DNA of 64,000 nt from an uncultured Flavobacteriaceae bacterium (lineage in GTDB: Bacteria; Bacteroidota; Bacteroidia; Flavobacteriales; Flavobacteriaceae): the NCBI GenBank assembly GCA_947501625.1, contig CANMWN010000002.1:558001-622000 (forward strand). Reading direction: 5' to 3'. The position numbers and the translations under genes were made by a program. Shown piece after piece: positions 6,922 to 15,411 of the stretch. The notes beneath the pieces were generated by a model, which was not told the origin of the DNA, did not search any database, and saw only the letters and a list, made by a program, of their open reading frames with translations. The first letter of the stretch is position 1. Each line of letters opens with the position of its first letter.

Positions 6922-9861
6922 ATGCCAAATCATCAACAACTAGAATTGCTTTCCAATTCATTGAATGGAGCATTATTTTATGACGATTTGCATAAAAGTA
7001 TCTACGCAACCGATGCATCGGTTTATAGAAAAACACCATTAGCCGTAGCCTACCCAAAAAACGAAAAAGACTTACAGACACTTATTAATTATGCCAACGA
7101 AAACGCTGTAACTCTCATTCCAAGAGCAGCAGGAACTTCCCTTGCAGGACAGTGTGTTGGAGACGGAATTGTCGTTGATATTTCTAAATATTTTACCAAC
7201 ATTCTGGAGTTTGATAAAACAAACAAAACCATAACCGTTCAACCTGGAATTATTCGTGATGATTTAAACCGCTATTTAAAACCTCATGGATTGTTTTTTG
7301 GACCCAATACTTCTACTTCCAATCGTTGTATGATTGGTGGAATGGTAGGAAACAATTCTTCAGGAAGTACTTCTATTCGCTATGGAGTTACGCGTGACAA
7401 AGTACTAAGCATTCAAGGAATATTGAGTGATGGTTCTAAGGTCAATTTTTCAGAAATCACTTCTGAAGAGTTTACACAAAAAACTCAAGAAAATTCATTA
7501 GAAGGAAGTATTTACCAATCCATTTTTGAAGAACTATCAAACAAAGAACAACAGCAAGAAATTAAAAAAGAGTTTCCGAAAGAAAGTATTCATAGAAGAA
7601 ATACAGGTTATGCCGTTGACGAACTCTTAACTTCCAATCTATTTGGAGGAAATCAACCAACCATAAATCTATCTAAACTCTTATCAGGAAGTGAAGGAAC
7701 TTTGGCTTTCTCAACTGCCATTACTTTACAGTTAGATAACTTACCTCCTACGCATAGCATAATGGTTTGTCCTCATTTTGAAAGCATTAACGAAAGTTTA
7801 AAAGCCACCGTTATTGCTATGAAACATCAATTATATGCTTGTGAGTTGATGGATAAAGTAATTTTAGATTGTACCAAAAACAATAGAGAACAGGCAAAAA
7901 ATCGTTTCTTTTTACAAGATGATCCTAAAGCAATATTAATGCTAGAAGTTTCTGCAAATTCGCTTGAAGAAGCAGAAAAACTTGCCGATAATTTAATTAC
8001 CGATTTAAAGCAACACAATTTCGGTTACGCATTTCCAAAACTAATTGGAAATGATATTGATAAAGCATTTTCTTTACGAAAAGCAGGTTTAGGATTGTTA
8101 GGAAATATTGTAGGAGATAAAAAGGCCGTTGCCTGTATTGAAGATACGGCTGTTGCGCTTGAAGACTTGCCAGCATATATTGAAGAGTTTACTAAGATAA
8201 TGGATGCTTACCAACAAGATGCTGTGTATTATGCGCATGCAGGTGCAGGCGAAATTCACTTACGTCCAATATTAAATTTAAAGAAAAAAGAGGATGTCGT
8301 TTTGTTTAGAAAAATAACTACCGAAACGGCACAATTGGTAAAAAAATATCAAGGGTCTTTTAGTGGCGAACATGGAGATGGAATTGTTCGTGCCGAATTT
8401 ATTCCTATGATGATAGGCAACAAAAATTATCAATTGTTAAGACGTATCAAAAAAGCATTTGACCCAAACAATGTTTTCAACAAAGGAAAAATAACAGATG
8501 CTTTTCCTATGGATAAAAGTTTGCGCTATGAGATAGATAGAAATGAACCAGAGATCACCACACTTCAAGATTTTTCTGACAATGAAGGTGTGTTAAAATT
8601 GGCCGAAAAATGTAATGGTTCTGGTGATTGTAGAAAGTCTCCAGAGGCTGGAGGAACCTTATGTCCAAGTTATCGTGCTACAAAAAATGAGAAAGAGACA
8701 ACTCGTGCACGAGCAAATATGCTGCGTGAAGTTTTAACAAACAATACTGCTAAAAACAAATTTGATTCCGAAGAACTAAAGCAAGTTTTGGACTTATGCT
8801 TAAGTTGTAAAGCCTGTGCAACCGAATGTCCAAGTAATGTAGATATTGCTGCTATGAAAGCCGAATTTCTATATCAATATCAAGAAACAAATGGTTATTC
8901 TTTTAGAAGTAAGTTATTTGCAAAATCTACAAACTTTAACAAAGTTGCTTCACGAGTCCCAAAGTTTTACAACCTTATTTCACAGAATAGTTTTACATCT
9001 AGTATCATAAAAAAAATAACAGGAGTACATCAAAAAAGAACATTACCAAAAGTAAAAAAGAGTTTGAGTGCTTTTATCAATTTTTCTGATTGGTTAGATG
9101 ATGGAAAAATTTATGTAGAAAATCCTACAAAAACACTTTATTTATATATCGATGAGTTTACCAACTATTTGGATACCGAAGTTGGAAAAGATGCAATGCT
9201 ACTGCTAGAAAGTTTAAATTATTTGGTTATTCCTGTGCATCATTTGGAAAGTGGTAGAACCTATATTTCCAAAGGTTTTTTAAACGAAGCCAAAGCCATT
9301 GCCAATGAAAATGTGACTTTCTTTAAAGATTTAATTACTGATGAAATACCCTTAATTGGACTAGAACCTTCGGCAATTTTAACGTTTAGAGATGAATATT
9401 TACGACTTGCTGATGATAAAACTACTGCCAAAACTATTTCAAAAAACTGTTTTACTATTGAAGAATTTTTGGCAAGTGAGTACAAAAAAGGAACTATAAC
9501 TGCCGATAATTTTACCAATACATCTAAAATATTGAAAATTCACGGGCATTGCCATCAAAAAGCATTTTCGAGTACACATGCAACATTCTCAATGCTCAAT
9601 ATTCCAGAGAACTATAACGTAACCATTATGAATACTGGCTGTTGCGGAATGGCAGGTTCATTTGGCTACGAAAAAGAACACTACGAAGTAAGTATGAAAG
9701 TTGGTGAAGACACTTTGTTCCCCAAAATAAGAAACTGCGCTAGCGATACCGAGATTGCTGCTGCTGGAACTAGTTGTCGTCATCAAATATTTGATGGCAC
9801 CAAACGTATTGCAAAACATCCTGTAACCATTTTAAAAGAAGCCTTAAAAACCAAACCATGA
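6922..9861 (+). CDS. FAD-binding and Fe-S-binding oxidoreductase, YdiJ / D-2-hydroxyacid dehydrogenase type
   Basis: 979 residues. Domains in order: PCMH-type FAD domain (about 30-270; PRAAGTSLAGQCVGDG, MIGGMVGNNSSGS), FAD-oxidase C-terminal domain (about 280-535; ends with GEHGDGIVRAEF and FDPNNVFNKGK), a ferredoxin-like region with two cysteine clusters (CNGSGDCRK...LCPSYRAT and CLSCKACATECPSN), and a cysteine-rich CCG region near the C-terminus (GHCHQKAFSSTH, NTGCCGMAGSFGYE). This is the architecture of E. coli YdiJ, which oxidises D-2-hydroxyglutarate, and of D-lactate dehydrogenases with fused Fe-S subunits. The exact 2-hydroxyacid is unknown. The cyclophilin lipoprotein gene begins inside its last codons (4-base overlap). 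Confidence 0.92.
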   Translation: MPNHQQLELLSNSLNGALFYDDLHKSIYATDASVYRKTPLAVAYPKNEKDLQTLINYANENAVTLIPRAAGTSLAGQCVGDGIVVDISKYFTNILEFDKTNKTITVQPGIIRDDLNRYLKPHGLFFGPNTSTSNRCMIGGMVGNNSSGSTSIRYGVTRDKVLSIQGILSDGSKVNFSEITSEEFTQKTQENSLEGSIYQSIFEELSNKEQQQEIKKEFPKESIHRRNTGYAVDELLTSNLFGGNQPTINLSKLLSGSEGTLAFSTAITLQLDNLPPTHSIMVCPHFESINESLKATVIAMKHQLYACELMDKVILDCTKNNREQAKNRFFLQDDPKAILMLEVSANSLEEAEKLADNLITDLKQHNFGYAFPKLIGNDIDKAFSLRKAGLGLLGNIVGDKKAVACIEDTAVALEDLPAYIEEFTKIMDAYQQDAVYYAHAGAGEIHLRPILNLKKKEDVVLFRKITTETAQLVKKYQGSFSGEHGDGIVRAEFIPMMIGNKNYQLLRRIKKAFDPNNVFNKGKITDAFPMDKSLRYEIDRNEPEITTLQDFSDNEGVLKLAEKCNGSGDCRKSPEAGGTLCPSYRATKNEKETTRARANMLREVLTNNTAKNKFDSEELKQVLDLCLSCKACATECPSNVDIAAMKAEFLYQYQETNGYSFRSKLFAKSTNFNKVASRVPKFYNLISQNSFTSSIIKKITGVHQKRTLPKVKKSLSAFINFSDWLDDGKIYVENPTKTLYLYIDEFTNYLDTEVGKDAMLLLESLNYLVIPVHHLESGRTYISKGFLNEAKAIANENVTFFKDLITDEIPLIGLEPSAILTFRDEYLRLADDKTTAKTISKNCFTIEEFLASEYKKGTITADNFTNTSKILKIHGHCHQKAFSSTHATFSMLNIPENYNVTIMNTGCCGMAGSFGYEKEHYEVSMKVGEDTLFPKIRNCASDTEIAAAGTSCRHQIFDGTKRIAKHPVTILKEALKTKP

Positions 9862-10430
9862 AAAAAATTATAACGCTTATTATTGTATTAGTTGCATTTT
9901 CAAACTGCACTAAAAAAGACTATCCAACTTGCGAAATCAAAACCAGCGAAGGAAACATTATCATAGAATTATATGACGATAAAGCACCTATAACTGTGGC
10001 AAATTTCTTACGCTATGTTGATAGCAGTTATTATGAAAAAAGTGAGTTTTTTAGAGTGTGTACACCAGAAAATGAAAGCGACAGAGACATAAAAATTGAA
10101 GTGATACAAGGCGGAAAAAGAAGAGAATACAATGTCTTTGAACCAATTGAAATTGAAACTACCGAGCAAACTGGCATTAAGCATTTAGACGGAACCGTTT
10201 CTATGGCTCGTGACAAGCCAAACAGTGCTACACAGAGTTTCTTTATTTGTATTAACGACCAACCAGAACTAGACTATAACGGTAAGCGAAATCCTGACGG
10301 ACAAGGTTTTGCTGCCTTTGGAAAAGTGATACAAGGAATGGATGTGGTTAAAAAAATACAAGCACAAAAAAATAAGAACCAGTTTTTGATTAAACCAGTT
10401 CTTATTGAATCTATTAAAAGAGTAGAATAA
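9858..10430 (+). CDS. cyclophilin-type peptidylprolyl isomerase, lipoprotein
   Basis: 190 residues. The N-terminus (KKIITLIIVLVAFSNCTKK) is a lipoprotein signal with Cys 17, so the enzyme probably acts on the periplasmic side of an envelope membrane. The cyclophilin domain spans about 25-185: CEIKTSEGNIIIELYDDKAPITVANFLRYV, EFFRVC with the catalytic Arg, a longer inserted segment, then MARDKPNSATQSFFICIND and FAAFGKVIQGMDVV. It overlaps the oxidoreductase gene by 4 bases (ATGA) and ends right against the opposite-strand small membrane protein, with no intergenic base between stops. Confidence 0.9.
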   Translation: MKKIITLIIVLVAFSNCTKKDYPTCEIKTSEGNIIIELYDDKAPITVANFLRYVDSSYYEKSEFFRVCTPENESDRDIKIEVIQGGKRREYNVFEPIEIETTEQTGIKHLDGTVSMARDKPNSATQSFFICINDQPELDYNGKRNPDGQGFAAFGKVIQGMDVVKKIQAQKNKNQFLIKPVLIESIKRVE

Positions 10431-10637
10431 TTATTTTTTCTTAGACATCACTGAGCCTAACAGCGCAACAACACCCAAAGCGATTAATACAATGTTTTGA
10501 GTATTTAAACCCTCTTTACTTTTTACTTGTAGTGGACCAGCATCAACAACTGTTTGTGCGAAAAATGCTGAATACAAACCGTAGGCGATTAAAATAACAC
10601 CTACAACCATTAATACTGTTTTTAAAGAATTTTGCAT
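10431..10637 (-). CDS. small two-span membrane protein
   Basis: 68 residues with two hydrophobic helices (about 5-26 and 47-63) joined by a polar loop of about 20 residues, and a basic C-terminus ending in three lysines. The size and topology recall the DUF3185 group, but I cannot confirm that membership. The gene has a TATATTTG -7 box (minus strand, 10667-10660) 23 bases before the start and meets the cyclophilin lipoprotein gene stop to stop. Confidence 0.65.
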   Translation of the reverse strand: MQNSLKTVLMVVGVILIAYGLYSAFFAQTVVDAGPLQVKSKEGLNTQNIVLIALGVVALLGSVMSKKK

Positions 10638-10659
10638 AATTTAGTTTTTTCGTTATTCT

Positions 10660-10667
10660 CAAATATA
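10660..10667 (-). promoter_or_regulatory. -7 box for the small two-span membrane protein
   Basis: Minus-strand TATATTTG (TAnnTTTG) 23 bases before the start at 10637; no -33 box at the usual distance. Confidence 0.35.
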
Positions 10668-10716
10668 ACAATAAAATTTAACTTACTTTTATTCAACTGT
10701 TTAAACACTATGATTC

Positions 10717-11292
10717 ATGGATAAGCCACTACTCTATTTTCCTACCGATGCTGAATGGCGTGCTTGGTTGCACGAAAACCATGCGAACTATACTGGTGTT
10801 TATTTGATTTTTTATAAAGTCTCTTCCAATACTCCAAGTATGCGTTGGGAAGAAGCCGTAAAAGTGGCATTGTGTTTTGGTTGGATTGACTCTACAGTAA
10901 AGCGAATAAATGATGAAAAACGCAAGCAATATTTTACGCCACGCAAACCAAAAAGTGTATGGAGCAAATTGAACAAAACCTATATTGAACAATTATTGGC
11001 CGATGATTTAATGCATACTGCAGGTTTAAAATCTATTGAAATTGGCAAAGCAAATGGCTCTTGGGATGCATTAAACGATATAGACAATGAAGTCATTCCA
11101 AATGACTTAATGACTGCTTTTAAAGCCAACAAACAAGCCTTTGAAAATTATGAAAACTTTGCTACTTCTTACCGAAAAGGCTATTTGTATTGGTTATTTA
11201 ATGCCAAGCGTGAAGCCACACGCCAAAAGCGAATTACAGAAATCATACAATTATGCGCTGCCAATAAAAAACAGAAAGATGGGAGTTGGTAG
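10717..11292 (+). CDS. YdeI/OmpD-associated family protein
   Basis: 191 residues matching the YdeI/OmpD-associated (bacteriocin-protection) family: N-terminal WRAWLHENHANYTGVYLIFYK, then MRWEEAVKVALCFGWIDST, then KQYFTPRKPKSVWSKLN, and a C-terminal helical part with GYLYWLFNAKREATRQKRI. Members have been linked to resistance against peptides in a few bacteria, but the molecular activity is unknown. It has no close partner: the small membrane-protein gene upstream is divergent, and a long palindrome lies just downstream. Confidence 0.85.
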   Translation: MDKPLLYFPTDAEWRAWLHENHANYTGVYLIFYKVSSNTPSMRWEEAVKVALCFGWIDSTVKRINDEKRKQYFTPRKPKSVWSKLNKTYIEQLLADDLMHTAGLKSIEIGKANGSWDALNDIDNEVIPNDLMTAFKANKQAFENYENFATSYRKGYLYWLFNAKREATRQKRITEIIQLCAANKKQKDGSW

Positions 11293-11306
11293 AAAAATTT
11301 GAAGGT

Positions 11307-11363
11307 TTCGCTAATGGTTAAGATATCGTTCTGTTTTAAAGAACTATATCATCCGTTAGCGAA
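11307..11363. repeat. 57-base nested palindrome
   Basis: Outer arms TTCGCTAATGG (11307-11317) and CCGTTAGCGAA (11353-11363) pair with one G-U. Inner arms GATATCGTTCT (11322-11332) and AGAACTATATC (11340-11350) pair with one mismatch around a 7-base loop. No T run follows, so a plain terminator is not obvious. It lies between the convergent genes ending at 11292 and 11422. I saw no second copy in the window. Confidence 0.7.
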
Positions 11364-11421
11364 GTTAATTATTTAGAAAACCATAATCAAAGATTTTTAA
11401 TAACTATTAACAAATCATTTC

Positions 11422-11712
11422 TCAATCATACTTAATACGATCGCGTATGGTACCGTCTGCTCGGTGTATGATAACATCGGCTTTCTTTTTTTTGGCTATA
11501 GTCTTGGCTTTGTTAATTGCCGTACTTTGTTTTCGGTGTTTTGAAGTAATTCGTTTATTCCCTTCTCGGCGTACTGCCCAATCATCCTCATAAGGCACTA
11601 CATGTTGATGCCAAGTTCTTTTTCTATTGGCTTTAAGAGAAGTGTTAAAAAACTCTTCTACTAACTCCAATATAAATTTTAATCCTGTTTTTAATTTATT
11701 GTCTTTTGACAT
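11422..11712 (-). CDS. DUF2188 domain-containing protein
   Basis: 96 residues. The C-terminal half matches DUF2188: HVVPYEDDWAVRREGNKR, then a basic helix with repeated KAKTIAKKKKADV, and the final IIHRADGTIRDRIKYD. The N-terminal third is a helical, lysine-rich extension. The protein is very basic, which would suit nucleic-acid contact, but no function is established for the family. It is flanked by AT-rich intergenic DNA on both sides and appears monocistronic. Confidence 0.82.
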   Translation of the reverse strand: MSKDNKLKTGLKFILELVEEFFNTSLKANRKRTWHQHVVPYEDDWAVRREGNKRITSKHRKQSTAINKAKTIAKKKKADVIIHRADGTIRDRIKYD

Positions 11713-11826
11713 TGGTTATGCAGTATTTCATCATTAGTCAACGAAGATAGTTTTAAAAAAATTTAAAATCAAAAAAATGTAACATTCAGTAATACATGGT
11801 TTTGAAAATAATAGTAGTTTTAACCA

Positions 11827-12459
11827 ATGAATTTTAACGAATTTACTTCTCAACTAATAAACATACAAAAAGCACCTTTAGGTGGTTTAGAATCTCAGTT
11901 TCGGCTAGCGCCCAAAATGCGTCTAAAATATAGTCAAGATAAGATTGAGGCTGCACAACCCAAAGAAGCGGCTGTATTGGCACTTTTCTATCCAAATAAA
12001 AATAACGAAACACATTTTTTACTTACGTTGAGAGCAAGTTATAAAGGTACACACTCAGCACAAATAAGTTTTCCTGGAGGCAAAGCAGAACAAAGTGATA
12101 CCAACAAACAGCATACTGCCAAGCGAGAAGCCTTTGAAGAAGTAGGCATCAAACAAGAAGACATCAACATTGTAAAGCAAATGACTGATGCTTATATTCC
12201 GCCGAGTAACTTTTTAGTCACGCCTTTTATTGGAACATTAGACTACGCTCCTACGTTTACCAAAAACCATGAAGTGGAAGAAATAATTGAAGTAAAACTC
12301 TCAGATTTACTAAATGATAACAACATCATCATAAAAAATATGAGTACATCGTACATGAAAAGTATTGATATACCTTGCTTTAAATTAAACGATTACATTG
12401 TTTGGGGAGCAACTGCTATGATTCTAAGCGAAATCAAAGACTTGATAAAGTCGCTGTAA
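11827..12459 (+). CDS. NUDIX hydrolase, CoA pyrophosphatase (NudL/YeaB) type
   Basis: 210 residues. The Nudix box is complete: GGKAEQSDTNKQHTAKREAF then EEVGI (about residues 79-104), with the REUXEE core. Just before it is LTLRASYKGTHSAQISFPGG, the extra motif typical of CoA-diphosphate hydrolases (the UPF0035/NudL signature with HSxQISFPGG). The predicted reaction splits CoA or its derivatives into 4'-phosphopantetheine and 3',5'-ADP. It is followed 46 bases later by an acyltransferase gene on the same strand. Confidence 0.88.
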   Translation: MNFNEFTSQLINIQKAPLGGLESQFRLAPKMRLKYSQDKIEAAQPKEAAVLALFYPNKNNETHFLLTLRASYKGTHSAQISFPGGKAEQSDTNKQHTAKREAFEEVGIKQEDINIVKQMTDAYIPPSNFLVTPFIGTLDYAPTFTKNHEVEEIIEVKLSDLLNDNNIIIKNMSTSYMKSIDIPCFKLNDYIVWGATAMILSEIKDLIKSL

Positions 12460-12505
12460 TCCAAAGTTTTTGTAAGTTTGTATTTCCTATAATTTAACAA
12501 TCTGT

Positions 12506-13312
12506 ATGGCACTCTTCAAGAGAAATCCTTTTGGACATATTCTAATTATCAAGAAATGGATTATCAGAATTTTTGGAGTTATTTCACATGGTCGCTATCG
12601 TAGGTTTAACAATCTACAAATAGAAGGCTCGGAGATTATTCGTGATTTACCTCACAACAATGTGCTGTTTGTAGCCAATCACCAAACGTATTTTGCCGAT
12701 GTTGCTGCGATGTTTCATGTGTTCAATGCTGCCTTAAAAGGAAGAGTAGATAACATCAAAAACATTGGCTATATATGGCAGCCTAAATTGAATATCTATT
12801 ATATCGCTGCTTCTGAAACAATGAAGTCAGGATTGTTACCAAAAATATTTGCATATACAGGTTCAATATCAGTCGAAAGAACCTGGAGAAGTCAAGGAAA
12901 AGATGTAAACCGACAAGTGAAAATGTCTGATATTTCTAATATTGGTAAAGCACTTGATGATGGTTGGGTGATTACTTTTCCGCAAGGAACAACTACGCCT
13001 TTTAAACCTATACGAAGAGGAACGGCTCATATTATAAAAACATACAAGCCGATTGTAATTCCTATTGTTATTGATGGTTTCAGGCGATCGTTTGACAAGA
13101 AGGGATTGCAAATAAAAAAACGTGGTGTTTTACAATCATTTGTAGTCAAAGAACCTCTTGAAATAGATTATGAGAATGATAGTGTTGAAAAAATCGTTTC
13201 TCAAATTGAATTTTCTATTGAGCAACACAAGTCGTTCCTAAAAGTTGTTTCCGAAGAAGAATATCAAAAGCAACAGGAAGAATTGAATAAAAAACGTGAG
13301 TTCTGGTCTTAA
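12506..13312 (+). CDS. 1-acyl-sn-glycerol-3-phosphate acyltransferase-like protein
   Basis: 268 residues of the PlsC family. The catalytic NHX4D motif is NHQTYFAD (about residues 58-65), and the glycerophosphate-binding motif is FPQGTTT (about 159-165), a variant of FPEGTRS with Gln in place of Glu and Thr in place of Arg. The final part is charged and helical. It probably acylates a lipid precursor at the inner face of the cytoplasmic membrane; the variant motif makes the exact acceptor uncertain. A TAAGTTTG -7 box lies at 12473-12480. The gene overlaps the opposite-strand dps end by 4 bases. Confidence 0.85.
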   Translation: MALFKRNPFGHILIIKKWIIRIFGVISHGRYRRFNNLQIEGSEIIRDLPHNNVLFVANHQTYFADVAAMFHVFNAALKGRVDNIKNIGYIWQPKLNIYYIAASETMKSGLLPKIFAYTGSISVERTWRSQGKDVNRQVKMSDISNIGKALDDGWVITFPQGTTTPFKPIRRGTAHIIKTYKPIVIPIVIDGFRRSFDKKGLQIKKRGVLQSFVVKEPLEIDYENDSVEKIVSQIEFSIEQHKSFLKVVSEEEYQKQQEELNKKREFWS

Positions 13313-13779
13313 CCTAACCAAGCATTTAGCATCCACATTGTTTTCTCCTGCTCGGCAATAAAGTCACTCATCATCGAGTTTGTCCCTTCATCATTTGCTT
13401 CGTCCGACAAATCCAAAATTGTACGCTCAATCTTTAATAATTCTGATAAAGAATTCACGACCAAGTTTACTGCTTCTACATCATTTGACACATTCATTGC
13501 TACTGGCACTTTTGCCAAGTTACTGTAATCACTAAAAGTGTGTAGCGGAGTTCCTTCTAAAGTTAAAATACGCTCGGCGATCATATCTACTTTTTCTTGC
13601 GCGTCAGTATAAAACTCTTCAAACTTCACATGCAATTCAAAGAAGTTTTTTCCTTTGATATTCCAATGCAATCCTCTTAAACTCTGATAATAGACCTGAA
13701 AATTGGCTAAAAGTGTGTTCAATTCACTGCTTAATTCTTTAGTTTTTGCAGTATCTAACCCTAAAATTGTTGTATTCAT
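13309..13779 (-). CDS. dps: Dps-family DNA protection ferritin
   Basis: 156 residues of the Dps/miniferritin family, which forms a dodecamer, oxidises Fe(II) with hydrogen peroxide and shields DNA. The ferroxidase signature is visible: LRGLHWNIKGKNFFELHVKF then EEFYTDAQEKVDMIAERI (about residues 36-74), with the His, Asp and Glu ligands shared between subunits. The N-terminal tail is short and not strongly basic, so direct DNA binding is uncertain. It is divergent from oxyR with 115 bases between starts, which points to OxyR control. Its -7 box TAAATTTG (13822-13815) has no matching -33 box. Confidence 0.93.
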   Translation of the reverse strand: MNTTILGLDTAKTKELSSELNTLLANFQVYYQSLRGLHWNIKGKNFFELHVKFEEFYTDAQEKVDMIAERILTLEGTPLHTFSDYSNLAKVPVAMNVSNDVEAVNLVVNSLSELLKIERTILDLSDEANDEGTNSMMSDFIAEQEKTMWMLNAWLG

Positions 13780-13814
13780 ATCGTTGATTTTTAATGTTTT
13801 ACTTATTTATACTG

Positions 13815-13822
13815 CAAATTTA
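13815..13822 (-). promoter_or_regulatory. -7 box of dps without a -33 box
   Basis: Minus-strand TAAATTTG, 36 bases before the dps start. No TTG is found 17-22 bases further upstream, consistent with a promoter that needs an activator; OxyR, encoded divergently, is the obvious candidate. Confidence 0.45.
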
Positions 13823-13894
13823 TCTTTAATTTAACGTAATTTATTATAAATATAATTGATAATTTTTATATTTTTATAGCATTAATTTATACTT

Positions 13895-14845
13895 ATGACT
13901 ATATCACAATTAAAATATGTATTGGCAGTTGCCGAATATCAAAATTTCACAGTTGCTTCAGAGCATTGTTTTGTTACACAACCTACACTTAGTATGCAGA
14001 TTCAAAAACTGGAAGATGAGCTAGGAATCCAAATATTTAATAGAGGTAAAAAGCCTATTCAATTAACCGAAATTGGAAAAAAAATAGTAGAACAAGCCAA
14101 AACCATTGTTGATGAAAGTAATCGAATCAATGATATTGTGGATCAGCAAAAAGGCTTTATTGGTGGTGAATTTAAAGTTGGAATTATACCAACGATTGTT
14201 CCAACACTATTACCGATGTTTTTAAAAACGTTCTTAAAAAAATACCCAAAAGTAAATCTGATAATTGAAGAATTAACTACCGAAGAAATTGTCAAGAAAT
14301 TAACAGAAAGTCATATTGATGCCGCAATTGCAGCTACACCTCTTGAAAATGAGGCTATCAAAGAGCGTGTATTGTATTTTGAACCCTTTGTTGGTTTTAT
14401 TCCAGAGAATCATCGATTATACAATCAAAAAAATATTGATGTAGATGATTTGGAACTAAGTGATATTCTATTATTAGAAGATGGACATTGCTTTAAAGCC
14501 AGCGTTTTAAATCTATGCAAGGCTTATAAAAATGACTCTAGTTCTCCGTTTCAATTAGATAGTGGAAGTTTTAATACGCTTATAAAATTATCTAAAGAAA
14601 ATATGGGAATGACACTACTTCCCTATTTGCACACACTTGACCTAAATGAAATGGATCAAAAACATTTACGAGAATTTAATTCTCCTGCGCCTGCGCGTGA
14701 AGTAAGTTTAATTTATCACAAGTCGCAATTAAAAATGCAATTGATTGAGAGTCTAAAAAATACGATAGATGGAATAATACGAGGCGCTATTTCGTTCAAT
14801 GATATTAAAATAATAAGTCCTATATATAATAAAAAAGGAGCGTAA
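13895..14845 (+). CDS. oxyR: LysR-type hydrogen peroxide regulator OxyR
   Basis: 316 residues. The N-terminal winged helix (residues 1-60; VASEHCFVTQPTLSMQIQKL) is that of LysR regulators, and the effector domain follows. The redox cysteines of OxyR are present: EDGHCFKASVLNLCK puts them at residues 199 and 208, the same numbers and spacing as in E. coli OxyR, so direct peroxide sensing through a Cys199-Cys208 disulfide is well supported. It is divergent from dps, a classic target. Its stop codon lies inside a terminator hairpin. Likely targets elsewhere in the window are dps and the ahpC-type gene. Confidence 0.93.
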   Translation: MTISQLKYVLAVAEYQNFTVASEHCFVTQPTLSMQIQKLEDELGIQIFNRGKKPIQLTEIGKKIVEQAKTIVDESNRINDIVDQQKGFIGGEFKVGIIPTIVPTLLPMFLKTFLKKYPKVNLIIEELTTEEIVKKLTESHIDAAIAATPLENEAIKERVLYFEPFVGFIPENHRLYNQKNIDVDDLELSDILLLEDGHCFKASVLNLCKAYKNDSSSPFQLDSGSFNTLIKLSKENMGMTLLPYLHTLDLNEMDQKHLREFNSPAPAREVSLIYHKSQLKMQLIESLKNTIDGIIRGAISFNDIKIISPIYNKKGA

Positions 14846-14859
14846 AACGCTCCTTTTTT
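14837..14859. terminator. bidirectional terminator between oxyR and the 65-residue gene
   Basis: Perfect stem GGAGCGT / ACGCTCC with loop AAA, flanked by an A run on the left and a T run on the right. It contains the oxyR stop codon, and the stop codon of the minus-strand gene is at its right edge, so it can serve both. Confidence 0.85.
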
Positions 14860-15055
14860 ATTTATTTATGATTGACATACAAACATTTAATTCTGGTTTT
14901 TGCAATGTTAATTGCTGTAACCAAATACGTAGTTCATCAATTTCATAAGGTAATAACCTCTTAATAGCTTTTTCTAATTCTTTGCAAAATAATTCGGAGT
15001 TAAAACTCACTTTTTTGAGTACGGTTTTGGTGTACTCGAACATTGCTCTTGACAT
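14858..15055 (-). CDS. conserved small flavobacterial protein, unknown
   Basis: 65 residues. The N-terminal half, with MFEYTKTVLKKVSFNSELFC and then KAIKRLLPYE, matches a small protein I have seen widely in Flavobacteriaceae with no assigned function. No signal peptide or membrane helix; probably a small helical cytoplasmic protein. It has a good promoter of its own (15126-15096) and shares the oxyR terminator, so it is a real monocistronic gene. Confidence 0.75.
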   Translation of the reverse strand: MSRAMFEYTKTVLKKVSFNSELFCKELEKAIKRLLPYEIDELRIWLQQLTLQKPELNVCMSIINK

Positions 15056-15095
15056 AGAATACAGATTTGTTGTGGTTAATAAACTTGTAACGTAT

Positions 15096-15126
15096 CAAAA
15101 GTAGTTTTAGTATAAAAAAACTACAA
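15096..15126 (-). promoter_or_regulatory. promoter of the 65-residue conserved gene
   Basis: Minus strand: TTG at 15126-15124, 20-base spacer, TACTTTTG at 15103-15096, 41 bases before the ATG. Confidence 0.6.
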
Positions 15127-15387
15127 TTTGTTTACTTTGTCAAGTAATTTTCCTGCAACAGTCTCTAAATCAGTTTGTACCGCTTTATAATGAGCACTTT
15201 TTTTCTCAACTTTCTTATCATTTACACGCTCAATAAGGCTGTCAAAAGACTCAATTGCCTCATCAACAATAGCTTGTACTTTTTTAGAATCAACTTCAGG
15301 ATTCAACATTTCTTTCAAATAACATTCTTCAATTACGTCTCCTAAAACGTAGTTGATATCCTTTTTTAAATTTCTAACACTTGCCAT
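15121..15387 (-). CDS. small helical protein, conserved in Flavobacteriia, unknown
   Basis: 88 residues, predicted to be all helix, with alternating charged and hydrophobic residues (DVIEECYLKEMLNPEVDSKK, then AIVDEAIESFDSLIERVN) and no signal or membrane segment. No catalytic motif is seen. I recall similar unnamed proteins in related genomes but know no function. A -7 box TAAATTTG (minus, 15419-15412) with TTTTG 22 bases upstream (15446-15442) gives a plausible promoter. Confidence 0.7.
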   Translation of the reverse strand: MASVRNLKKDINYVLGDVIEECYLKEMLNPEVDSKKVQAIVDEAIESFDSLIERVNDKKVEKKSAHYKAVQTDLETVAGKLLDKVNKL

Positions 15388-15411
15388 AATTATATTTTAA
15401 TTTTAATAGTG

